Below, one piece after another: positions 7,578 to 16,211 of a stretch of DNA of 33,831 nt. This DNA comes from CAZBMJ01 sp964493205. Lineage in GTDB: Bacteria > Myxococcota > UBA727 > JABDBI01. A model generated the notes under the pieces. That model was not told where the DNA came from and searched no databases. It saw only the letters and a list, made by a program, of their open reading frames with translations. Position 1 is the stretch's first letter. Every line of letters begins with the position of its first letter. The stretch is taken from positions 1-33,831 of the forward strand of contig CAZBMJ010000025.1 of NCBI GenBank assembly GCA_964493205.1, given 5' to 3'. Both the position numbers and the translations under genes were made by a program.

Positions 7578-9314
7578 TTATTTCAAAATACTTTTTATAG
7601 TCTTATTTATTTCATTTTTAAAGGGTAAAAATCCAGTTTGCAGATCTAATGGAGAAACAATATATTCAATATGAGGAGCTATTCCTAAATTTTCTAAAGG
7701 ATAGCCATCGGCTTTAAAAGCTAGGGAAGACGTATAACTATAACCAATCACACCTGCTCTGTTTCGTTCTACTTTTGACAAAACATAACCACCTGCACCA
7801 GCAGTATTTGTGCCCATAAGGGTTACTTTTTTATTTTGTTGAGCAATTTCTGGAAAAAAATCTCCTCCAGAAAAATCTAATTCATTAATAAGTAGCAATA
7901 TAGGTTTGCTATAGCCATAATTAGGATTTGGACGAATATAATCTACTCCATATAAAAAATGTGGATCGGTGAGTGTTTTACCTTCTTCCCACTGCTGAAT
8001 AATAAATTGAAAATAACTTTTCATGTGGAAAAAAAACTGTATATCAGCAGGATAACCATACATGCTGCCAAGCTCTTTAACCCCTAACAATTCAAAAATT
8101 TTAATCAATAAGTCAAGTTTTTTAAGAGAATCATGAGCATCCCAAACATCTTTTGAATCTATAGTGAATCTATGATGAGGAGTTTTTAAAGGCTCTTTTG
8201 TTATAATGGAAGCTAAAGCATACAGATACAGTATATTACCTCCAGGATTATTAAGTTGGTCAATTACAAGCATATCTGTCATTTCATTCATTTTATTAAG
8301 AGTTTCACCAAATTTCTCTACAAAAAAATTAGTATCGCCCAATTTTTCATCGGGTGAATAGCTAGGTATTCTAATAAAACCAATGAGCTTTTTATCTTCA
8401 TTTAAATAAACATATGCATCCCAAGGATTTTCTTCTTGTGCTTGCCAAACTATGACATCACCAAGCTTAGGCAGATAACTTTCTCTTTCTCCTAAGGACA
8501 TAGGGTTATTAGCTTGTTGGGTAGAATCTTGTTGCAAAAAATCAAAAAGTTTAAGTTGGTAAGAAAGACCAGATAAATTTGTTGTCATAGCTTGCAGTAA
8601 TTTTTTGGTCTTTTTAGGTATTTTAGACTCTATTTGTTGATTATATTTAAAACTACTATTTAAGCTGCCTTGTTCAGAAGAAACCTGATTTTCATCATAA
8701 TTCCATACTAATTGAGCAAAAATATTTTCATTTTTACGCTTTGCTTGCACTATTACTGAACCTTTTTCAAGACAATCACCAAACACACCTAGACGAAGAG
8801 TTAATTTTTTAGAAGCTAAAGCCCAATCTGTTAAAGAAGGATTTTCTATATTGCCTATAAGTGCAAGAGCAATGCTTTCCACATCTTTATCCCCAATTTT
8901 TATTATTTGATCTCCTGGCTGTAACATAGAACTAGCATAAGATTGGGCTACATAACTTACATAAAATTTTCCTTGAATATACTTAATTGAAATAGGTAAA
9001 GAAGACATACCATTATGGGCAAATAAAATACTTGTATGATAGTCTCTGCTAGATTGAAAAAAATCTTTTAAGCTTGCATGAAAAGATTGAATATTATTAG
9101 CTAAACTGCAAGAAGATTCCAATTTACTAAGTTCTACATCTAAATCCCAAGAAAAATGCTTTAGTTTCCATTCCCTAGGAGCATAATAATTTCTAAACAT
9201 AGATGAAATATCTTGAATTATTTCTTCACCCTCCATCTTAATATTAGTTCCATAGGTGCCAGTAGAAAATTTAAACATTACTAAAAAAAGAAGATTCTTA
9301 TAGACTACATTCAT
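7578..9314 (-). CDS. CPAF-like secreted S41 serine protease with PDZ domain
   Basis: This is a 578-aa protein with a signal peptide (about 1-22). It matches the architecture of chlamydial protease-like activity factor (CPAF), an S41 (tail-specific) protease secreted into the host cell. The sequence shows SRDYHTS with His93, a PDZ-like region (about 105-190), NNPGGN (355-360, oxyanion-hole type), INELDFSGGDFFPE with nucleophile Ser482, GTNTAGAGGY (501-510), and YPLENLGIAPH with Glu541. Recalled CPAF residues are His105, Ser499 and Glu558, so the Ser-Glu spacing of 59 is identical. The segment about 205-285, between the PDZ and C-terminal catalytic parts, corresponds in position to the CPAF inhibitory segment (inference). 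The gene stands alone 2.2 kb from the end of the T2SS operon, which makes it a strong candidate T2SS substrate. Host targets cannot be read from sequence. Confidence 0.85.
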   Translation of the reverse strand: MNVVYKNLLFLVMFKFSTGTYGTNIKMEGEEIIQDISSMFRNYYAPREWKLKHFSWDLDVELSKLESSCSLANNIQSFHASLKDFFQSSRDYHTSILFAHNGMSSLPISIKYIQGKFYVSYVAQSYASSMLQPGDQIIKIGDKDVESIALALIGNIENPSLTDWALASKKLTLRLGVFGDCLEKGSVIVQAKRKNENIFAQLVWNYDENQVSSEQGSLNSSFKYNQQIESKIPKKTKKLLQAMTTNLSGLSYQLKLFDFLQQDSTQQANNPMSLGERESYLPKLGDVIVWQAQEENPWDAYVYLNEDKKLIGFIRIPSYSPDEKLGDTNFFVEKFGETLNKMNEMTDMLVIDQLNNPGGNILYLYALASIITKEPLKTPHHRFTIDSKDVWDAHDSLKKLDLLIKIFELLGVKELGSMYGYPADIQFFFHMKSYFQFIIQQWEEGKTLTDPHFLYGVDYIRPNPNYGYSKPILLLINELDFSGGDFFPEIAQQNKKVTLMGTNTAGAGGYVLSKVERNRAGVIGYSYTSSLAFKADGYPLENLGIAPHIEYIVSPLDLQTGFLPFKNEINKTIKSILK

Positions 9315-9443
9315 AACTATCCTTTAGTGCTTTATTGCAAAAAATTTATTTCTTTTAACACCATAAATTGGCCAAAAATATTTCTTCATGATTATTTGTT
9401 TGAGCTGCTGCACATTTATTCATTAACTTTATAAGGATAAAAA

Positions 9444-10394
9444 ATGTTCAAAAAAAATTGTTGTTTAGTGTTTTTTTGTATAGTTATTTTTCACAATAAT
9501 CTACTTTCTATGAACTTATTAAAAAAAATATTTTCAGATTTATTACCTATCATAGAAGAAAGTGAAAGCAGTGATAGTGAAGAAGAAAAAGAAGAAATAA
9601 AAATAGAAGAAAAAGAAAATATAGCAGAAGATATGCCCACAGATACATTAAGTATTTCTACTATTGAATTAGGTGAAAGCTTTGCACTATCTTTTGATGA
9701 GTCAGTAAAAAAAGCTTCCCACTATTCTAATAAAACTCTTATAGAGCAACTATTGCAAGATAATCCTACAAAAAATATGTGGAAAAGTTTAATTAACCAC
9801 GGCTTTAAAAAAAATGCCTTTACGCCTAGTGATCTAAAATGGGTTTTGGAAAAAAATGAAAAATGTTTATTAGAAATAATGCTTAATAATCCTCAAAGCA
9901 AAACATTGCTTAGTGATATAGCTATTGAAAAAGAGGTTTATTTAAGTGCATCGTTTTCCTCTAGTATAGGAGCAGATAGCCATAGTGAATATCAAAATAT
10001 CTTGGTTTATACCGTAGAGCAAGGTTATATTTCAATATTTGAAATGATACTAAATCATTTTCCAAATATGATTGAAGAGTTCAATTCTATTACATCCGTT
10101 AAAAGACAAGAACTAAGTCCTGAAGGATACACAGAAAAAATATATAATTTTACTGAATGGTTAATGCGTAAAAATAATATCTATATAGATAGAAATTTCT
10201 ATGCTAGCTCAAAAAATTATTATTATATACAAGCAGCTAAAGTTATTATAAACAAACTATTAGCCAGCGAAGATAAACAAGAAAAAGTTAAAAATATAGA
10301 TAAAAATTGGGCTATAATTACTGCTTTGTTATTTAAACAAAGTGATATAGACCAAGAAACAGTTCGTCTAGCTGCCGTAAGGTTTCAAGACTAA
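9444..10394 (+). CDS. exported protein with acidic tract and divergent ankyrin-like repeats
   Basis: This is a 316-aa protein. The N terminus (about 1-22) is a hydrophobic export signal ending LLS before MNLL. Residues 39-60 are strongly acidic (ESESSDSEEEKEE), resembling a casein-kinase-2 type cluster. The rest is helical. NILVYTVEQGYISIFEMILN (185-204) fits a degenerate ankyrin repeat, and DLKWVLEKNEKCLLEIMLNN (130-149) has similar helix-pair spacing. AAGGA lies seven bases before the ATG. Its stop is one base from the end of gspN on the other strand, with no terminator visible. It could be a secreted effector. The ankyrin assignment is tentative. Confidence 0.6.
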   Translation: MFKKNCCLVFFCIVIFHNNLLSMNLLKKIFSDLLPIIEESESSDSEEEKEEIKIEEKENIAEDMPTDTLSISTIELGESFALSFDESVKKASHYSNKTLIEQLLQDNPTKNMWKSLINHGFKKNAFTPSDLKWVLEKNEKCLLEIMLNNPQSKTLLSDIAIEKEVYLSASFSSSIGADSHSEYQNILVYTVEQGYISIFEMILNHFPNMIEEFNSITSVKRQELSPEGYTEKIYNFTEWLMRKNNIYIDRNFYASSKNYYYIQAAKVIINKLLASEDKQEKVKNIDKNWAIITALLFKQSDIDQETVRLAAVRFQD

Positions 10395-10395
10395 T

Positions 10396-11379
10396 TTATG
10401 GCTTTTTTTGTGCACTGGCCGTATACATTTCCAAATTAAAATCTGGATATCTTAAGCTGCCAGTAACACTAAAGCCTACTTTATTATCAGTCATTCTAGA
10501 GGCTTTTAGCTGAGGCAAAATATCATAAAGAGTTTTTAGAGTTTCATTGGAATCTATTAAAGACTGCTTTAAGCTAAACCAACCTCTAGCATTTAGCTTA
10601 GAAGAACCTAAATTATTATCAAGTAAAATCGTAAGAGTGATGTCTGCTTGCAAATCGCCCCCTGATATCTTAAAAGTTTTTGATACAACTTCTTTTTTAG
10701 CAATTTCTAAATCAGCCGTCAGCTCCCCTAAGGCCAAGGTAGGTAAATCAATACTCCCACCCATTCCACCTAATAAAGCTGAAAGGTTATTAATTAATAA
10801 ACTGGCATTTTTAATACTAAATACTACTTGGCCATTGGCATCTTCTATTTTATTAGAATTATTATCAACACTAATATTAGTTTTTAATTCACCGCCAAAA
10901 CTTAAACCTAAAGCATCTGTGATCATAGTTATTTTTGCTAAATTAATTTTGTCACTATCTATATATAAACTTTTTAAAGAATTATTTTTATCTAATTTAA
11001 AACCAGCATTAAAATAACCATCATACATATTTATTTGTGAGCTAATACTTTTATTACCGAATAAATATGAAAAAATACCTATTCTTGCTTTAAAAGAATT
11101 AAATAAAAGATTGGTTGCGGGCTTGTTATCAAAAGCTGGCCAAGAAATATCTAGATTTTTAATACTAATACCAGATAATCGCCACAGACCGATATCATCT
11201 ATGCGTACAATTGGAAATGAATTTTTACTTGGAGGAAGACTCAAAGCAGCTTGAGTAATAAAAGTATCAGCTATTTGTTTTAAGTCTCTTTTAGGAAATG
11301 AACAAAAAGTTCCAAAGAAAAAAATAAATAAAAAAACGGCTACATATAAAAACCATCTAAATTTTCGTAGTAATTCCAC
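10396..11379 (-). CDS. gspN: type II secretion system protein GspN (delta-type)
   Basis: This is a 327-aa protein with one N-terminal membrane anchor (about 7-27) and a periplasmic part rich in beta strands, with phrases such as GLWRLSGISIKNLDISWP and LSFGGELKTNISVDNN. This AsmA-like pattern and its position last in the operon fit the GspN family of Deltaproteobacteria and Leptospira (TIGR04411-like), an accessory T2SS component of unclear role. It starts 12 bases after gspM. It was identified partly by context, since GspN proteins diverge strongly. It ends one base from the convergent gene at 9444-10394. Confidence 0.8.
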   Translation of the reverse strand: MELLRKFRWFLYVAVFLFIFFFGTFCSFPKRDLKQIADTFITQAALSLPPSKNSFPIVRIDDIGLWRLSGISIKNLDISWPAFDNKPATNLLFNSFKARIGIFSYLFGNKSISSQINMYDGYFNAGFKLDKNNSLKSLYIDSDKINLAKITMITDALGLSFGGELKTNISVDNNSNKIEDANGQVVFSIKNASLLINNLSALLGGMGGSIDLPTLALGELTADLEIAKKEVVSKTFKISGGDLQADITLTILLDNNLGSSKLNARGWFSLKQSLIDSNETLKTLYDILPQLKASRMTDNKVGFSVTGSLRYPDFNLEMYTASAQKKP

Positions 11380-11391
11380 TAAAAAGCTCCC

Positions 11392-11955
11392 TTATGCCGA
11401 TTTCCAAGTGGAAACTGTCATTTGCACATCTAAAAGATCTGGCTCATCAAAACTTTTTTTAATACTTAGTTTTGTAATTTTAATTTGATTATCTTCATCT
11501 GCTTCTTCTATAGCTTCTATTAAAGCTATTAGTTTATCTATTGATAGTTTACGTAAGTTTAAGTTTACATACATCTCAATTATCTGAGTTTTGGGGATAG
11601 GTTTACTTTTTTCACTTAAATCACTTAAAGTTAAATTTAGACGAGAAGCGACGGCTGGGATCACCGAAAATAATGAAACATCATTTTGATTAATGCTGGC
11701 AATGGCTTCTTCATGCTTTTTTTTAGCTTCTAAATAGCTCGACTCTAAGTTGACAATTTCTTCAAGAGCAACTTTATTTTTAGCAAGGCTAGAAGTTTTA
11801 TAATCAAGCTTAGACTTAGCCATAAATAATGACCCAAAAATAGCTATCAAAAATAACACTATAAGCATTATATTTAAAAGCTTTCGCTCACGTTCACTTA
11901 AACTGTCATACCAAAAAGATAGTGTGTCAGTAAATTTTTCAAAAATTGCAGACAT
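11392..11955 (-). CDS. gspM: type II secretion system protein GspM
   Basis: This is a 187-aa inner-membrane protein with a short cytoplasmic N terminus, one transmembrane helix (about 26-46), a coiled-coil stretch (about 50-85) and a small periplasmic domain. GspM partners GspL in the inner-membrane platform and links the ATPase to GspC. The opening ERERKLLNIMLIVLFLIAIFG is typical: charged ERE just before the helix. It follows gspL after 8 bases and precedes gspN by 12, so translation is probably coupled. Primary sequence is weakly conserved in this family, so synteny carries much of the call. Confidence 0.85.
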   Translation of the reverse strand: MSAIFEKFTDTLSFWYDSLSERERKLLNIMLIVLFLIAIFGSLFMAKSKLDYKTSSLAKNKVALEEIVNLESSYLEAKKKHEEAIASINQNDVSLFSVIPAVASRLNLTLSDLSEKSKPIPKTQIIEMYVNLNLRKLSIDKLIALIEAIEEADEDNQIKITKLSIKKSFDEPDLLDVQMTVSTWKSA

Positions 11956-11963
11956 AATCAGTC

Positions 11964-13601
11964 CTATTTAGTCTTGTTTTCATTACAGTCTATATCACTA
12001 GCTAGCTGAAATTTTATATTTTTACCAACTTGTCTAGCATTAGTTTTTTCTATTTTTTTTAAACAATCAACTTTACTTAAAGCTAATACTATTTTTTCAA
12101 CATTTTCATAACTTCCAGTCTCACCAGTAACTCTTAAGCGCTTTTCAGCAATGTCTATTTCATCAAGATTAATTTCTAAGTTTTTACCAAGCTCCAAAGA
12201 TATTTTTAAATACAAATCAGTAGAGCTCATAGTTGGTATACCTAGGCTTACATTTTTATTTATTTGTTCTTTAATTTGTGAGAGACATTTTTGAGGAGTT
12301 AGATTCTTTTTGCCTAAAATAGAAAAACAAGCAGTTTCAAGCTTTTTGTTGGTAAGCTCCAACTCTTTACCTAGTATCAAAGAATTAGTAAAATAAAAAA
12401 TTATCATGGTACAAACAATAGTAAGGCTCCATAAAATCAATGGTGTTGATTGGTTTTTTAAAAAATCAAAATTACCACGCCACACAAACTCATTTTTTCT
12501 AAAGTTAAATCGACCTTCTTTAGCATGCAAATGCAAACAAGAAAAAGCATGAGCAAGTGCTAATGCCTTAGAAGATGAGCAATTAACTGGTAGCATACTT
12601 TTAAAATCAACCATATGACAATTAGATAATGACAATTTTTCTGTAAAAATTGCAGTAATAAATTCTGACTGGCAAGCACCACCAATGAGTGCGAATGACC
12701 TAACTTCACCTAGATCCTTAGACTTACAAGTAATAAAGGTACGCACTATTTCTGCTAATACATCGTTATAATACTCTGTAGTAAAACTTTTTATGGCTAA
12801 ACTTTTTTCTGATTCGTCTTCTTCACTATCTAGCAGCTGATGTTTTAAATCTTGCGCTTCTGTAAAATCTATACCTAACTCTTTAGCTATTTTTTCGCTA
12901 AGCCTTAGTCCACCTTTCAAAATAGATTTTGAAATTACAAAGCCATTACTATCAAATAAACAGATATTGGTACTCGTATGGCCCAAGTCAATAATAGCAG
13001 ATAAAACATTTTGTTTAGTTTCTTCATTAGATAGCGATGCTTCATAAAAAAAGGCATCTTTTCCTAATTCTCTTAACAACTCATAAGGAGCAGCAGAAGA
13101 TAAGTTCATAATACGAGGATCTATGGAAAAACCTTGCAATAGTTGAAGCATGCTTGAAATAGCTTGTTTTTTCCCAAAAGCAAGGTTAATAGCGCTTAAA
13201 GGCTGGTTTGTCTCTTTTTCTTCTACAACACTTTTTAGATACCAAGGTATAATCATATCTTGTATTTCAAAAGGAACTTCTGATTCAAGCATGCCAGGCA
13301 AAATAGATTGTATCTTTTTTAAGTCGGTAAATGGAACGACCATGCTACGCATATGAGAATCAATGGCATTTAGACCGCAAGCAAAAGTTTCCGCATCAAG
13401 TAAACCTAAGCTTTGAAAATTTTTTAAAGCTTGTATTTGCTTACCCATCACATCTGATTCATCTTCTTCTTGTAAAGATATAGGCAAAATTTCTTCCACA
13501 CTATCCATTACGTCGAATTTATAATTCTGCTTACTGGCTTCAAGGCGCACAAGCTTTACACTATAAGCACCAAAGTCCAGCCCGATGACACGCCTTGCCA
13601 T
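11964..13601 (-). CDS. gspL: type II secretion system protein GspL (PilM-like actin-fold)
   Basis: This is a 545-aa protein. The cytoplasmic part (1-380) is a full actin-like ATPase fold with GLDFGAYSVKL (7-17), DLGHTSTNICLF (205-216) and ALIGGACQSEFI (304-315). This is closer to PilM than to the shorter enterobacterial GspL. A transmembrane helix (about 387-409) precedes a PilN-like periplasmic domain (about 410-545). GspL recruits the GspE ATPase to the membrane and binds GspM. The well-preserved nucleotide-binding motifs suggest ATP binding is retained. It starts 49 bases after gspK, the largest ordinary gap in the operon. The first codons, MARRVIGLDFG, fix the start. Confidence 0.92.
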   Translation of the reverse strand: MARRVIGLDFGAYSVKLVRLEASKQNYKFDVMDSVEEILPISLQEEDESDVMGKQIQALKNFQSLGLLDAETFACGLNAIDSHMRSMVVPFTDLKKIQSILPGMLESEVPFEIQDMIIPWYLKSVVEEKETNQPLSAINLAFGKKQAISSMLQLLQGFSIDPRIMNLSSAAPYELLRELGKDAFFYEASLSNEETKQNVLSAIIDLGHTSTNICLFDSNGFVISKSILKGGLRLSEKIAKELGIDFTEAQDLKHQLLDSEEDESEKSLAIKSFTTEYYNDVLAEIVRTFITCKSKDLGEVRSFALIGGACQSEFITAIFTEKLSLSNCHMVDFKSMLPVNCSSSKALALAHAFSCLHLHAKEGRFNFRKNEFVWRGNFDFLKNQSTPLILWSLTIVCTMIIFYFTNSLILGKELELTNKKLETACFSILGKKNLTPQKCLSQIKEQINKNVSLGIPTMSSTDLYLKISLELGKNLEINLDEIDIAEKRLRVTGETGSYENVEKIVLALSKVDCLKKIEKTNARQVGKNIKFQLASDIDCNENKTK

Positions 13602-13650
13602 TTTTACTCCTTTGATAAAACACTATTATATATACAACAAAAATATTACT

Positions 13651-14877
13651 CTACAAACCCTGAAATTGATATAAAGTATTAACTCCCCCGGAGCTTCTTA
13701 AGCACATTATTAGGGTTTTGGTTACATTGCCAACTGTTCCAGAGGCCTTAACACTAAAAACTTTAGATTTAGTATCTATTGATTTAGTACAAGATTCTTT
13801 ATCGGGTGTAATTTTATTTTCTTGTAAAAAATTTTGTATACCTTCAACGCTAATATTTAGACCGCCCTCTTTCTTTTTAGTATTCCATTTACTGATTAAT
13901 TCGGCCTCAAATCCTGGTCTTTGAAATATGCCACTATCTCTATCTTTGGCACACAGATAAAAAACACTGCCTAAAACATCATCGCTTACTGATAAAATAT
14001 TTATTTTTTCTGACTCAGAGTAAACCGATATATGCTTAGATAAAACCGAATAAACCCCATCGCTAACACCTGGAACCAAACGAAGCTCAGCCATGGAATC
14101 AAAAGGTCCATTTTTAGGCTTTATATTATTGGGCATATTGGCATAATTAACTCTTTTATCACCAATCTTATCTCTACCAAAACTAGCAGCTGGAGCATCT
14201 ACATTAATAGCTAAATCTTCGCTAGAAGTATAATCATAAATATTACCAATAATACTTTTAGCATTAAATGGATTATTATCGTTTAAGCTACCATCAAATA
14301 AGCTCTGATTTTGCGGCTTCTGCAAAATATTTAATAACTGATCAAAAATTGCTTTTCGCTTAGGTAAATCTTCAAGTTTTGCCCATCTTCTAATAGATAT
14401 CTTGCTTTCTTCATCAACTATTTCACTTGTAAAACTACCTCTAAATCCTCCATACCCACCTTCTGGAGCTTTATAAGGGCCAAAAAGAGTTTGACTTTCA
14501 TTATTCTTTTTTTCTAAGTCTTTATTAGAAAAATCAAATAAAGAACTCCCTGAAGCAAACTCCTTGATTAAATCGCTGGTTATGGGCAATAATTTCCAAA
14601 CGGTATAATCTGGCAGAGGCACTCCCATTTGGGCAAAATTAGTTAAAAAATTTTGAAGTGGTTCTTGAAGCATTAAAATAATTTGTGCAAAGTTAAGGGC
14701 ACTTTGAGCTAAAGCTTCTGCCTGCAAAGCATCTCTTTCGTTAAGAGCTATTTTATACTTTAGGGTTTCTTTCGTACTCAAATCTGTAACAATAGCCATC
14801 ATTAAAGCTATAGAAACCATTACGGTAAGTATCGCTACTCCCCTTATGCTCCATATTTTTTTAGTATGTTTTTTCAT
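13651..14877 (-). CDS. gspK: minor pseudopilin GspK
   Basis: This is a 408-aa protein. The prepilin leader ends at Gly13, followed by the hydrophobic helix VAILTVMVSIALMMAIV. As usual for GspK there is no Glu at position 5 of the mature protein, which fits its place at the pilus tip. The large periplasmic domain carries NARDALQAEALAQ-like helix residues (NERDALQAEALAQS), and PFDSMAELRLVPGVSDGVY is the conserved helix-hairpin-helix-like segment of the family. GspK caps the GspH-I-J-K tip complex that starts pseudopilus assembly. It begins three bases after gspJ, so the two are coupled. The length is slightly above the usual 320-380. Confidence 0.93.
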   Translation of the reverse strand: MKKHTKKIWSIRGVAILTVMVSIALMMAIVTDLSTKETLKYKIALNERDALQAEALAQSALNFAQIILMLQEPLQNFLTNFAQMGVPLPDYTVWKLLPITSDLIKEFASGSSLFDFSNKDLEKKNNESQTLFGPYKAPEGGYGGFRGSFTSEIVDEESKISIRRWAKLEDLPKRKAIFDQLLNILQKPQNQSLFDGSLNDNNPFNAKSIIGNIYDYTSSEDLAINVDAPAASFGRDKIGDKRVNYANMPNNIKPKNGPFDSMAELRLVPGVSDGVYSVLSKHISVYSESEKINILSVSDDVLGSVFYLCAKDRDSGIFQRPGFEAELISKWNTKKKEGGLNISVEGIQNFLQENKITPDKESCTKSIDTKSKVFSVKASGTVGNVTKTLIMCLRSSGGVNTLYQFQGL

Positions 14878-14880
14878 AGC

Positions 14881-15576
14881 CTAATTAAGATCCAAAGGTT
14901 CACTCATAAATATTTCTGTTTCGCTCACAAAAACCACTTCATTTCCTTCACTAATTTGAGCCGCCATGGTGATTTTTACTTTAGTAGGCAAAACTAACAT
15001 CTTAGAATCTGACCTATTATTCTTATCACCACTCAAAATAGATTTTGGGTCGCTTAACCAGCTATCTTCCCATTTTTGCGTTCGATTATCAAAATAAGCA
15101 AATTCTATTTTTTTAACATTGGGGCATAAAATTTGTGACGATGGGGTTTTTTCCACATCAAGATTTAGGTTAGCCTGATGAGCTCTAAATAAAACCTGTT
15201 CACCTTTTTTATTATTTCCTATATAATAACCAACAACTTGCTGGTCACTTTCCTTCGCATCTTTTTGTCTCACCACATTACCAAAAGCACTAAAATAAAG
15301 ACGATCTTTATACCCCTTAAATTGCGTCAAATAAGATGGGTCAACATTATTAACATTTTTGCTTAAATAAGCCATGGAAATTTCTCTAGACATTCTTAAG
15401 ACTGCTTGCCTTGCAAGATGAAAATTAGTGGAAATATTTTCTACATTGTCTTTGGCAGTAATAGACGAATTTAAGCTAGTCATTAAAATAACTCCCATCA
15501 TGGCCATTAAAAAACTGGCCACCATGATTTCTATTAATGAAAAAGCTTTAATCTTTTTATTATAAAACCTCATCAT
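14881..15576 (-). CDS. gspJ: minor pseudopilin GspJ
   Basis: This is a 231-aa type IV prepilin-like protein. The N-terminal signal reads KIKAFSLIEIMVASFLMAMMG: Glu5 of the mature helix is present, but the residue before the cleavage site is Ala instead of the near-universal Gly. The periplasmic domain follows with RQAVLRMSREISMAYLS and beta strands, typical of GspJ. It forms the pseudopilus tip with GspI and GspK. The start overlaps the end of gspI by four bases (ATGA type), so translation is coupled. Assignment as J rather than H rests on order, length and the RQAVLRMSREI segment. Confidence 0.9.
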   Translation of the reverse strand: MMRFYNKKIKAFSLIEIMVASFLMAMMGVILMTSLNSSITAKDNVENISTNFHLARQAVLRMSREISMAYLSKNVNNVDPSYLTQFKGYKDRLYFSAFGNVVRQKDAKESDQQVVGYYIGNNKKGEQVLFRAHQANLNLDVEKTPSSQILCPNVKKIEFAYFDNRTQKWEDSWLSDPKSILSGDKNNRSDSKMLVLPTKVKITMAAQISEGNEVVFVSETEIFMSEPLDLN

Positions 15577-16211
15577 CGTCTTTCCACATTTTCCTTATTG
15601 TCTTTATCTTTCTTTGGTTCTTTACTATTACCCAAATTGCCCATTTGTGCGCCAATCATCCTTGATAATCCTGCCGCAACACTTAGATCAACCACATGAG
15701 TAGTAACTCTCACCTCATCACTATTATTACCATCTTTAAAACGAACTATAACCGTCAATTCTCTTACTGATTCATTGAGTGCATTGGTTATCATGGGGAT
15801 AATTGAACCTGCAGAATTGGCATCAAATGAGGGTTTTTTTGAATCTTCACCAGCTTTTTTTACTTCATTTTTAGCAAACTGATCAATTTTGGCAGCTGAG
15901 GGAGGTTGTAAATTAAACTTTGGTGCATGGCACTCCCAAGAAAAATTTTCATAGCCATACTCAGCAAAATCACCTTCTAAGCTAAAATCAGAAACAGCGG
16001 TTATTTTTTCAACAGTTTTTTTCTTACATTCAATCAATTGCAGCTTGGCAAATTGAGTAGCCAAAGAAATATTTCTCGCTTCTATAGCCATTTTAGTGGT
16101 ACGGCTTTGAACTATCATTAAAGAAGTAAGAGACAAAGCTAATAACAACATGGCGATCATTACTTCTAATAAAGAAAACCCTAAAATATTTTTTATTTTT
16201 TTATGGTTCAT
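15573..16211 (-). CDS. gspI: minor pseudopilin GspI
   Basis: This is a 212-aa prepilin-like protein with leader and cleavage site ILG before FSLLEVMIAMLLLALS and a mature Glu5. The helix continues into IEARNISLATQFAKLQLIE, a typical GspI stretch with the NxxLAxxxAxxxL pattern. GspI is the core of the pseudopilus tip complex. At 212 aa it is longer than the usual 120-130. The extra length is a central insertion rich in Lys, Ser and Ala (about 105-150) and a charged C-terminal tail (KEPKKDKDNKENVERR). It overlaps gspH by 11 bases and gspJ by four. Confidence 0.88.
   Translation of the reverse strand: MNHKKIKNILGFSLLEVMIAMLLLALSLTSLMIVQSRTTKMAIEARNISLATQFAKLQLIECKKKTVEKITAVSDFSLEGDFAEYGYENFSWECHAPKFNLQPPSAAKIDQFAKNEVKKAGEDSKKPSFDANSAGSIIPMITNALNESVRELTVIVRFKDGNNSDEVRVTTHVVDLSVAAGLSRMIGAQMGNLGNSKEPKKDKDNKENVERR

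Noticed and set aside
7568..7596. AT-only dyad between the DUF1653 and CPAF-like genes as a terminator
   Set aside because: The arms are almost pure A and T (AAAAAGT/ACTTTTT) and overlap coding sequence. Such dyads are frequent by chance at this composition.
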